The notes beneath the pieces are model-generated. The model was not told the origin of the DNA, ran no database searches, and saw nothing but the letters and a program-made list of their open reading frames with translations. Positions 1-9,700 of a DNA stretch of 64,000 bases are shown here, in pieces; the first letter of the stretch is position 1; the number at the start of each line of letters is the position of its first letter. The stretch lies in NCBI RefSeq assembly GCF_000003815.2, contig NC_049980.1:20569436-20633435 (forward strand). The letters are read 5' to 3'. The position numbers and the translations under genes were made by a program. The stretch is from Branchiostoma floridae. Lineage: Eukaryota > Chordata > Leptocardii > Amphioxiformes > Branchiostomatidae.

Positions 1-825
1 GGTGTTGACAGTGTCTCACCTGGCTGTAACAATAAAAACACACTTAGTCATCTGTACAGTGTCTCACCTGGCCTGTAGACAATAAAAATACACCTTAGTC
101 ACCTGTACAGTGTCTCACCTGGCCTATAAACAAAGAAAACACACCTTAGTCACCTGTACAGTGTCTCACCTGGCCTGTAGACAATAAAAACACACCTTAG
201 TCATCTGTACAGTGTCTCACCTGGCCTGTAGACAATAAAAACACACCTTAGTCACCTGTACAGTGTCTCACCTGGCCTATAAACAAAGAAAACACACCTA
301 AGTCACCTGTACAGTGTCTCACCTGGCCTGTAGACAATAAAAGCACACCTTAGTCACCTGTACAGTGTCTCACCTGGCCTGTAGACAATAAAAACACACC
401 TTAGTCACCTGTACAGTGTCTCACCTGGCCTATAAACAAAGAAAACACACCTTAGTCACCTGTACAGTGTCTCACCTGGCCTGTAGACAATAAAAACACA
501 CCTTAGTCACCTGTACAGTGTCTCACCTGGCCTGTAGACAATAAAAATACACCTTAGTCACCTGTACAGTGTCTCATCTGGCCTATAAACAAAGAAAACA
601 CACCTTAGTCACCTGTACAGTGTCTCACCTGGCCTGTAGACAATGAAAACACACCTTAGTCATCTGTACAGTGTCTCACCTGGCCTGTAGACAATAAAAA
701 CACACCTTAGTCACCTGTACAGTGTCTCACCTGGCCTATAAACAAAGAAAACACACCTTAGTCACCTGTACAGTGTCTCACCTGGCCTGTAGACAATAAA
801 AACACACCTTAGTCACCTGTACAGT
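1..825. repeat. 51-bp minisatellite with an A-A-B higher-order repeat
   Basis: GTCTCACCTGG recurs every 51 bases (about 61, 112, 163, 214, 265 and so on). Two unit types alternate. Type A contains CTGTAGACAATAAAAA and type B contains CTATAAACAAAGAAAA. From 61 to 825 the order is A B A A B A A B A A B A A B A, a 153-bp trimer repeated about five times with few substitutions. The array runs off the left edge of the window. Short reading frames inside it are by-products of the repeat and are not genes. Confidence 0.95.
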
Positions 826-1290
826 GTCTCACCTGGCCTGTAGTTCATGGAAACACACCTTACTCACCTGTACGGTGTCTTACCTAGTCTGTAGTCAAAG
901 AAACACACCTTTCTCACCTATACGGTGTCTCACCTGGTGTGTCGTCAAAGGAAACACACCTTACTCACCTGTACGTTGTGTTACCAGGTCAATAGTCAAA
1001 TGAAACTCACCTTACCTACCTATACGGTGTCTTACCTGGTGTGTCGTCAAAGGAAACACACCTTTCTCACCTATGCAGTGTCTTACCTGGTGTGTGACAG
1101 TATCGTCAAAGGAAACACACTTTACCTACCTGTACGGTGTCTTACCTAGTCTGTAGTCAAAGACACACAGCTTGCTCACCTATACAGTGTGTTACCTGGT
1201 GTGTCGTCAAAGGAAACACACCTTATTTACCTGTACAGTGTCTGTAACCTGGTCTATAGTCAAAGGAGACAGACATTACTGACACCTGTG
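826..1290. repeat. degenerate flank of the 51-bp minisatellite
   Basis: Units of similar length continue but have diverged and vary in spacing. They share a core like GTAGTCAAAGGAAACACACC followed by a TCACCTGTACGGTGTCT-like stretch. The two-type order is lost. This looks like the older edge of the array, with the homogenised part on its left. After about 1300 the sequence is unique. Confidence 0.85.
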
Positions 1291-1638
1291 TACGGTGCAA
1301 AAACTTTATTTCATTCGCACGCTTGCATTAGTTTTGGTGCTTTGTTAAACGTCATATTTACAATGGTGCCACAATTGGTAGAACAAATGCCGAGTAAACT
1401 ATCCCATACTCATTTACATACGAACGATACTCTGTATTTACCTCATGATAATTTGTAGTCCCTGGTCGTGATGCTGCCACTCTCCTGGCCTCCGCCTCGT
1501 GATGTATATAACGTTAACGTTACGTTGTTGAGAGGGAAGCCACTGTCATGTCGTGAAACGACAAGTTTGCAGACATTAAAACTACAACACAATGCTTAAT
1601 CATGTATTTACAAACTACTACAGTGTGTGTGTTCCGCG

Positions 1639-1788
1639 ATGAACTGCCGCTCTATCTCCTATTTTGATGAGAAAAACGGCCCGGTTGTTGTCTGGGAGAT
1701 CGGAAAGGCTGTGCTGCACACTCTGGAGCAGTTATACATCACGGGTCAGAGGTCACGGGTATTTAAACGGGAGAGGGATACAAGATAG
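1639..1788 (+). CDS. small ORF, possible first exon (unrecognised)
   Basis: An ATG at 1639 opens 49 codons to a TAG. The product starts MNCRSISYFDEKNGPVVVWE and ends in a basic stretch RVFKRERDTR. I do not recognise a family. A weak in-frame donor candidate (CGG|GTATTT at 1758) would leave phase 0, which matches the phase-0 acceptor of the PHD exon at 2369, so the two could belong to one gene. That joining is inference only, and the ORF may equally be chance. Confidence 0.2.
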   Translation: MNCRSISYFDEKNGPVVVWEIGKAVLHTLEQLYITGQRSRVFKRERDTR

Positions 1789-2368
1789 TCCTGACCTTCC
1801 TGGTATGAGGAACGGCACACCGTCTTTTCCATGGCACCAGACCAGTCATTGCGACCCTGGTGCTGCTTGCTTCCCTGGACATCAGCCTTCTATACATGTA
1901 CATTGATGATACAGGTTAATGGCCTTCAAATTCTGGAAGTACTACTACAGTACTCCCCCAAATACCCTTCACCTTTATTCTAAGCACTTATGTTTTTTGG
2001 TCACTGACACATTTCGTGACTATTAATTTGTTAAGCACAAAACAATGACTACTTTACAGTTAATTTAAACAAGGAGCACAGTCTACAGAAGTTGCACATG
2101 TCTGTACCACAGCTGCAGGTATAGAAAGTAGCCATTTCTAATCCACAATCCTGCCAAGTCCTGTATGTCTATTAGATATTCTGAATTGAAGTTCACATGT
2201 GATTTATTTTATCTTGGTGGACTTCAGGAATCTTTTGTATCATATGTGTACAAATGGTGAGGGTTATTTTTATTGATAAAGAGCATTGGGTATTCTACTT
2301 CAAACAGACTATTTAAGGTGAAGTCATATGTAAAGGTTTAAATGTTTATGAAATGTTTCTGTCTGCAG

Positions 2369-2668
2369 AATGCTGAGTCCATTGCAAGAGGCCGTGAACT
2401 CAAGTGCATGGGGCATAAAGATGTTCCGTCGTTCCAGAAGCACGTGATATATCAGCTGTTGGCAAACAGCGAGCAAGACGGCAACTGTGCCATGCTTGAG
2501 AACTGCACTTTTCCTCTTGCAACATCTTGGATCTTATGTGGGCACTGCCACCAATGGCTGCACTTGGAGTGTGCCGGATTCTCAAAGAAACCACGTGGTA
2601 CCTATGTCTGTGATGCATGTTCTGAACGCATTGCTGCCTGTCAGTGTGTCAGTCATGCCAGGGTTTAA
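2369..2668 (+). CDS. terminal exon with a PHD-type zinc finger (gene unassigned)
   Basis: The open frame runs through a good acceptor (TTTCTGTCTGCAG ends at 2368) and ends in TAA at 2666-2668, giving about 99 residues in phase 0. The C-terminal half has zinc-finger spacing: C near NGNC and LENC, then WILCGHCHQWLHLECAGF, then YVCDAC. This is the CxxC, W-x-H-x-x-C-x-G-F, CxxC core of a PHD finger, a module that usually reads histone H3 tails and also occurs in transposon-derived proteins. It ends soon after the finger in a short Cys-containing tail. Upstream exons were not found with confidence. It lies between the minisatellite and an inverted-repeat element, so it could be the 3' exon of a host gene or of a degraded mobile-element gene. 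Confidence 0.5.
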   Translation, partial: NAESIARGRELKCMGHKDVPSFQKHVIYQLLANSEQDGNCAMLENCTFPLATSWILCGHCHQWLHLECAGFSKKPRGTYVCDACSERIAACQCVSHARV

Positions 2669-2724
2669 CAATGTCATATCAAGTACAATCTGTCACCACA
2701 AATGACTCTAATATGTAGTGGTTA

Positions 2725-3002
2725 TGGGGCAAATGCCTTGTGTACGCTCTGGTGACTTTGTTTATACATTTATGAAATAAACGCAGCAAGTCCTACCTAT
2801 TCACCAGTTATTGATTTATCGCCCTGTAGTCTATGGGAGCCGAGGAAGGTATTGAGAACTTCCCCATGCAGGCTCCTAGCACAATCTTGAAACCAGCGGA
2901 CTAACTGAAAATAACTCGTGAATACATGGGAGTTGTTGCGTTTTTTAAATTCATAAATGTATAAACAATGTCTGCAGTGCGTCACACAAGGTCATTGCCC
3001 CA
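2725..3002. mobile_element. MITE with about 70-bp terminal inverted repeats, TA flanks
   Basis: The left end TGGGGCAAATGCCTTGTGT and the right end ACACAAGGTCATTGCCCCA are near-perfect inverted copies. Similarity continues inward through TTTGTTTATACATTTATGAA and its mirror at about 2950-2970. TA dinucleotides flank both ends (2723-2724 and 3003-3004), as in Tc1/mariner-type insertions. There is no coding capacity. The element begins 57 bases after the stop codon of the PHD exon. Confidence 0.8.
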
Positions 3003-3183
3003 TATACAATGCTTATTAGAGTCGTTTGTGGTTGTTTTTGGTAATTTGTGGTGTTTAGGCCGAAGGTGTGATATGATTTGATCTTTCTTTCAAAGTAGTT
3101 GGCCACAGCTTGGCTTTGATATTATGTTTAAAAGTGTTAAGTGATTTTCTTGAGGGAACACAAGTACATGTGTATTGTTAAAT

Positions 3184-3859
3184 CATCTCAAGATCTGTAT
3201 TGTCAAATCCTATGTCATTCTGTATGGGGACAATGTGAAAATGTCACCTTTTGTTGCCTTTGTACCTGTTTCTTTGTAATAGTTAGCTTCAAGTAAATAA
3301 GGGTTCATTTGATATGTAATACATGGATGTAACACCTTTTATGAAGGTACAGGAAGGAGTGTAAAGTGTTGTAATAGATCAGCGCTTTAGCTGACTTGCC
3401 AGTTCAGCACCCCGGACAATATCTAGTCGTAAACTTACCTAACAGTACCTGTGTGCCATTTTTTCCCATGTATTTTACTCTTATGTTGTCAAGACATCTC
3501 AGGATCTGTATTGTCAAAGCCCAAGTCATTCTGTGGGTGCAGAAAGCAGATTGTATGGGGACAATGTTAAAATGTCACCTTTTCTTGCCTTTATACCTGT
3601 TTATTACCTTTGTAATATTTAGTTTCATGTTGGTATACATTTGTAAAGATAGTATACACTATAAGGGTTCATTTGATATGTAATACATGGATGTAACACC
3701 TTTTATGAAGGTACAGGAAGGAGTGTAAAGTGTTGTAATAGATCAGCGCTTTAGCTGACTTGCCAGTTCAGCACTCTGGACAATATCTAGTCGTAAATTT
3801 CCTATAACAGTACCTGTGTGCCATTTTTTCCCATGTATTTTACTCTCATGTTGTCAAGA
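3184..3859. repeat. tandem duplication, two diverged copies of about 310 and 365 bp
   Basis: Copy 1 (3184-3494) and copy 2 (3495-3859) share CATCTCARGATCTGTATTGT at their start, GGGTTCATTTGATATGTAAT in the middle and GTGCCATTTTTTCCCATG near the end. Copy 2 has extra segments of about 20 and 35 bases. No gene is seen in it; the reading frames are not conserved between copies. Confidence 0.85.
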
Positions 3860-4552
3860 CTTCTCAGGAATGCTGTAGCTTACATAATCATACTTTTTAT
3901 ATAGTTTAGGCACTGTAATACAAAAAATAATATGAAAACAAATGTCTTATTGCCTTTGCAATTCATCACCACTAATACCAAGCTACACTGGAAGAATATT
4001 TCTTCTTAAAGTATAGGTTGTTAGCTTTCCAATAGCGGGGTATGGTCAATTGAAAAGAAAATAGAAAAAAACACAGTAAAACAAAAGTAGTGTCCCCATT
4101 TCAAGAGGGGCTGGAAACCCCGGCGGGCAGAAATGCTGGCAGTTTAAGGATTAAGTTCAGGATCATAGTGAGCTATTATCAATAGACAACTTTGTACTTA
4201 AAGCCTCATCATGACAACATTTATTGATGTTGGGACTCACTAAAATGTTAGCTGTTAATTCATTCTTGTTTTTTGGTTTATTTTGTTTTTGGTTTGATAA
4301 TAAACTGCACAAGACTGGTTTGAATTTGAGTTGATTCTGAGTTTTATTTGAAGAATTGAAAATTAGGCTACACAGCAATACTGTACATTATATATGTAAA
4401 TATATCACACACTAAGTATATAAGTATACAAATCAGACATTAAACTTAGGGACTCTCATTAAGTCCTTGTCTCGTGGCACAGCCTGTAACCATGCAGTTT
4501 AGTTTGTATTCCAAGTCTATAGACTAGTGAGTTGTAACTGAAGCAGACTTAA

Positions 4553-4990
4553 AGGGGCATTCCACTCCAGACGGGACTGTTATTTTCAGATAGATATTGT
4601 AGGAAGTTACAAATTTATGCTACGTAACATTCTCACAATAGAGTACCCACGTGCATCAAAAGCATTCAGTTACCTACAAAACTCCCACGTGCCTTCTGAT
4701 TAAATTAATCAATCTCAGCCTATGACTGAAAACACTGTCTGACAACGCCTGACAGGGCAATAAGATAGGCTGTGAACAATTGACCTTCTTGGTATGCTTA
4801 GCGCCCCTCATTTATGCCGAAAATATTCACGATAAAGAAAGTGTCTAGACGTATAGGGAATACATGGGTTTAGTGAATATCATATTGTTTTACAAACACA
4901 CAAGTGGAATTCCACAAGGTCAGATGAATATGTATTCATTGATACATTATCTATTGGAAAATAACACTCCTTCTGCAGTGGGATGCCCCT
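4553..4990. mobile_element. non-autonomous DNA transposon, TTAA-type
   Basis: The left end AGGGGCATTCCACTCCAG follows TTAA (4549-4552). The right end CTGCAGTGGGATGCCCCT precedes TTCA (4991-4994), a one-base variant of TTAA. The ends are inverted copies of each other. A TTAA target duplication fits piggyBac or Kolobok superfamilies, but no transposase is visible in the 438 bases. Confidence 0.65.
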
Positions 4991-5116
4991 TTCAAAACCT
5001 CATAGTACCCAGGTTTGACATGACCTCAAGTGTCAGTATTGACAGCAAAAATACACTGACTCTGTCAATAGCCAACAATATTTACGCTATTATTGACACA
5101 GTGAGTGTGACATAGT

Positions 5117-5907
5117 GAGTGTGTCAATAGTTTTGGCTAATAGTTTTGGCTATTGACACACTCCCCTTATGATCCAAACATCCTAGCAGTTACGCTGTAC
5201 TCGTAACATATCGGTCAATCTCGCTATGACGCTACAAAGATACAAAGTAAATGTTATCATTTGGAGAAAATAAGACGCCACGTTGACGTTTTGAGTCAAT
5301 TTTTTTTTTAAACAAAAGTCTGTAACAATAACTCTAGTACTAACGTAAACCAAAAATAACACTGACCACATTATCGGCCGTGTGGTTCCATGCGATATCG
5401 GCAGCGACTCGGAAGAATATTTCTTTTATATTAAAACTGATGGAGGTAAAACAACAACTATAAGTTAGTATAACTTTGCTTCCCTTGTGATATAACTTTT
5501 GAGGCGCAAATTCTCCAAAACGGCAGGAATATTCGTCGGTAAACACTGCAGCTGAAAACGTGTTCCAAACCGATCCAACATGGCTGCCATGATCAAATGC
5601 GGTGACAGTAAAACTAGCAGCAGATTCCGATGTTTAAAATGGTGCCGTAAATTTAAACGCGTGAAAAAGATCGCATTTTGGGTTGTTGATGGACACAGAA
5701 TGCTATTTGTATTTTCAGAGTGTTGACTGTCAAATATAATCGTAAGATTTTCTCATTTTAGTGGTTTCTAGTGTCAAAATAAAAAAAATAGAGCACCGAG
5801 TGTGTCAATAGCCTGTGAGGCTATAGGCACACTGAGTGTGTCAATAGCCTGTTTAGGCTATTGACACACTGAGTGTGTCAATAGCCTGTTTAGGCTATTG
5901 ACACACT
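5117..5907. repeat. two hairpin clusters bounding a 630-bp segment
   Basis: At 5117-5163 GAGTGTGTCAATAG faces CTATTGACACACTC. At 5800-5833, 5835-5870 and 5872-5907 there are three consecutive hairpins of the form GTGTGTCAATAGCC, loop, mirror. The last two have perfect 15-base arms and the same 6-base loop TGTTTA. A half unit follows at 5909-5924, and related fragments lie at 5034-5105. The inner arms therefore form a 14-bp inverted repeat around 5164-5799, as expected for the ends of a mobile element. No coding sequence was recognised between them. Confidence 0.75.
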
Positions 5908-5930
5908 GGGTGTGTCAATAGCCTCGCTCT

Positions 5931-6718
5931 TATATAATAACTCTTCCTGAACTTGACAACCCACAAACACAACAGCGGCAAATTATGAAAACGTAACGCT
6001 TCTTAGTTAGTTAATCGGTAGGGTTAATCAGCTAGCTAATCAACTTACTTGATGTAACACATGATCTGGGGCCTCACATAATTTTGCCTTTTATTTGTCA
6101 ATTTTGTGATTTGTAAAAAGTTGACGGACATATGGGTAACTAGAACTCGACTAGAAAGATCGGTAGAACTTTGTGATTAGTAAGTCAACGCAATAAGTGA
6201 AGCAAACAAGGCAACTGGTCCTTGAATGTACCCACAAATCAACAAGGTCGTTGACCTAATGTATTTTGTTGTACACGTTTCCACGCACGTCATTGTGACC
6301 ACATACCTACACAGACAGTCTCATGGAATTATCCCCTTAAACTGCATCTCAAACATGTCAAAAAATCGCCTATCAGTGCCAAATTGATTTCTTAAGAGAT
6401 CTGTAACGAAATGATACCTTAACTTCTCAGCAACGAGGAGGGCTCGCGCCTTTTCTTCGAAAGTTGGCGACAAGTTTCTCACATCTTCCTCCATCTTGGA
6501 TGTTTACATTTGGGCCTGGCTGCTGATTGGTCAGTCTTGTAGCGTGCTTATGAGATGTCGAGAAAACTTTCATTTCTTCCATTTTTACGCAATTTTTGTC
6601 GCAATGAGTATCAAATTGTTCTAAAACAACCTTAAAACGTTTAATGATTTGTACCACGCGCATATTTATGATTTCCTTTCGAGAGATAAGTTTGTAGGGG
6701 TTAAAGGTCACCATTATC
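5931..6718. promoter_or_regulatory. upstream region of DSCC1
   Basis: This gene-free stretch precedes the DSCC1 start codon. There is no clear TATA box at a sensible distance. CTCCATCTTGGATG at about 6487-6500 contains a CCATCTT core resembling a YY1 site. The reverse-strand open frame here overlaps the promoter and has no recognisable domain, so I treat it as chance. The transcription start cannot be placed from sequence alone. Confidence 0.35.
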
Positions 6719-9700
6719 ATGGCGGGAAAATCGAGGTGAGGTACTATATGTGAGAGTGTTGTCAATTTTTTTATCAATGTTTGACTGCTTATATGTAGTT
6801 CATTCATGATCCTTTGAGTAAACACAATTCCCGAAAGACGAAGGACTTGAACATTCACACAATTGGTGGAGTTTTTAGGAATTTTGATTAGAAACGCGTA
6901 AATATAAAAGTGTAGGGGGAGGGGGGCAGCTGACCACACAGGTTACCTGTAAAGTATTCCGGTAACTTTTCATTTGATGGTCTATCCTATAGAGGTTTAT
7001 GGCTGCCGGAGTTATTGGAACCAAACAGGTTGAAAGAGTTTGAACAGAAGTAGTTTTATTGGCTGACATCGTAAAGTCTGTCTTTTTATTTCATTTGACC
7101 ATAAATTAATCGTGCTATTGGCCTGTAACATTGTGCAATAATTGTGTATGGATGTAAGATTTGGTTCATTTAATTTTCAATGTAAAGGTAGAACAGTTTA
7201 TGGGTCTTGAAAGTTCTTGATACAGTAAGCCCTTTCACGTATTCAACGGCACATACACAGTCAAACTCAAAGGTAAAGGCTCCTGAGATTTAAACAATAA
7301 ACAAAACATGCCAGGACATTATTATGTAAACTGACTGACAAAGGCAATATGTGGACATGTATGATATAAAGCAAAGTGGACACAAAAGTTGTTAAGAAGT
7401 TAGGGGCCTTCACCTTTGATAGATCCATGATAGATTTAGAAGAGGGGGACATGTATATATCATACCCATTAACATTGGAAGTATTCTAACAATAGACATA
7501 ACTTGTTAGCGTTACATACCACATACAGATGCTTAAAGCCATTCTAAAGAATATCCTCCATGAGTTTGAATGTCAGATATTTCCCATGTTCAAAATAATA
7601 TGCAAGTGCTTGTCTCTTTTCCCCCTCTAGGACCCTACAGGAGGCCCTATGTTTAGCAGAGCAGGCCAAACTTGACCTGGCTGACCTGAACAGCAATGTC
7701 CAGTCTCTGTACCTGAGTGAGGACATGGGTGACCATGAGGTCAGGCTACTGGAACTGGACAGCAGTATGGTCAAGCATCTAGAGGCTGGTAATAGGTCAG
7801 AAAATAAAATCTGAAAAATAAACTTTAAAACAAATATAGAATTAGTATATATTAAATGGGCTCTGTATAGGATTCAGGTGACAGTACTGAAAATGTTTTA
7901 GACCAAACAATTCTTGACTAAAATTTACAACTCTTTTTTACATACATGTATTTGCTTCATTATTTTGCATTTCTGGCGTGTGAAGTCCTTCGGTTATTTT
8001 ATGGCAGCAAAAAAGAAACCCTAGCCTGATGGGACCGGTGAGGTGAGGTGAGGAGCCTGATGTAAACAAAGATGTGTTTACTGCATGTTAAAAGATCTCA
8101 ACTTTTCAACTTCAATATGGGGAAATAACATAATAATTCTCTGCCTGAATATGATCATGTGATATTGTACAAATGTAGGTTTGATAAAACTTACAAAAGA
8201 AAAGACTTAGAAACTTAACTTTCAAATCCTACATAGAGCCCAGTAGACCAACAAAACAAAGACTTTTTGTATGCTTTATAGCTGTGCAAGAAAGTTGATC
8301 AGCTCACCAGAACAAAAGTTATCAGCCACTAAAAATAATCCATAGCATTTCACTAGATATGAAACTGGAGGTCAGTTCTCAAACTTAACGGTGCACACCC
8401 CAGTTCTTCCGCAACAGGGGTCCGAGGTAGTGCGCGATAAAAAAAGTGACGAAAGGCTTCCGAGGGTCTATGTTTGAGTTGGCATTTCTCATTATTTACT
8501 GCGAAATTACATTAAACGCTAACATGGCTGAAAAGCGTAGGAAATGGTGTGTTTTGGGTGCAAATTGTTTTTCGGCCCGACTTTCATTTCCGGATATCCA
8601 TACGCCTTTAATGTAAACAGGCCCGTGACCTAGATTGACCTCTGAAGCGCTGTGTTAAGCCAAGTTGCACTTGCAATGCCGCGCGCCGTGGATGATTAAA
8701 AAAACTGTAGTACTAGAATTTTCTTTATAATTGGCTGGATTACTCGTTAGATTTTCCTCTTTCTTGCAGTATCAGTTGTGCTTGCTTTTTTATCCAGTGC
8801 GAAAATGCCCGATTTTGTGCATCATTTTTGACATGTAAATAATTTTTCAAAATTAGAGAAGTTGAAGGATCGGAACTCAGTTGGTCTTGTAGCTGAAGGT
8901 ATATCCTCTCACCCCATATACAGTTATTTTGCTTCAGGTTAATTCCCTGGAAAAGATGGTCGCTAGACGCCTCCATTTGAAACCCCAAATAAACTGGGGT
9001 GTGCCTCCTTAACCTTTGTTTTCCTGACACTTATGCATACTGCCCTACCAAATATCATAGATCCACCCACATCTTCTCGAGTTATGCTGCTACAAGCATA
9101 CAAACAATCACACCCAACCACAAACAACACTCAAAACATAACCTTCTGGACTAAGCTAAGTTGCGTTTTTTCTGCAGTCTGATGGTGCGAGGAGACAAAG
9201 CTGACACGGCAGTGGTGTGTACAGAGGACAGCACGTTTGAACTCAAGTCTACACAGACTACCAACAGTCTGTTGTTACTACCAGATTGTAGGGCTCCAGA
9301 ACAACTTGTGACTGGGGATGGCTGCCTGCTGAATAAAGAGGTATAAATTTTATAACTACAAATGTATACAGTCAGTGAACAGCCTCAAGGCGTAATGCAC
9401 TGCGAAAGTCCAGATTGTTAGGTTTGCTCCATTCACACCAAAAGGACCTCTTCTATTATTGATATACCAATATCAATACATTGTTGCTTGTACTTGTATA
9501 TATATGTTTAATCAAAATACCAGTGTCTAGATGCATTTAATTTTTAGATTGTTAACCAAATTTGTTGGATTAATTTGACTGAGAATCCCTACCTCTCAAC
9601 CCAGATTTTGTCAGGACAGTAATGGGAATCACAACATTAATTTTTCCAGGACCTCCAGCTTAACATCCCATCCAAAAGACAGAAAACCAGTTAGAATACA

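Noticed and set aside
1-825. A CRISPR-like array
   Set aside because: The units are contiguous and similar along their full length, with no unique spacers, and the DNA is eukaryotic.
6427-6939. A 170-codon minus-strand frame over the DSCC1 promoter and exon 1
   Set aside because: It has no recognisable domain, runs antisense to a well-supported start exon, and its composition looks like non-coding DNA.
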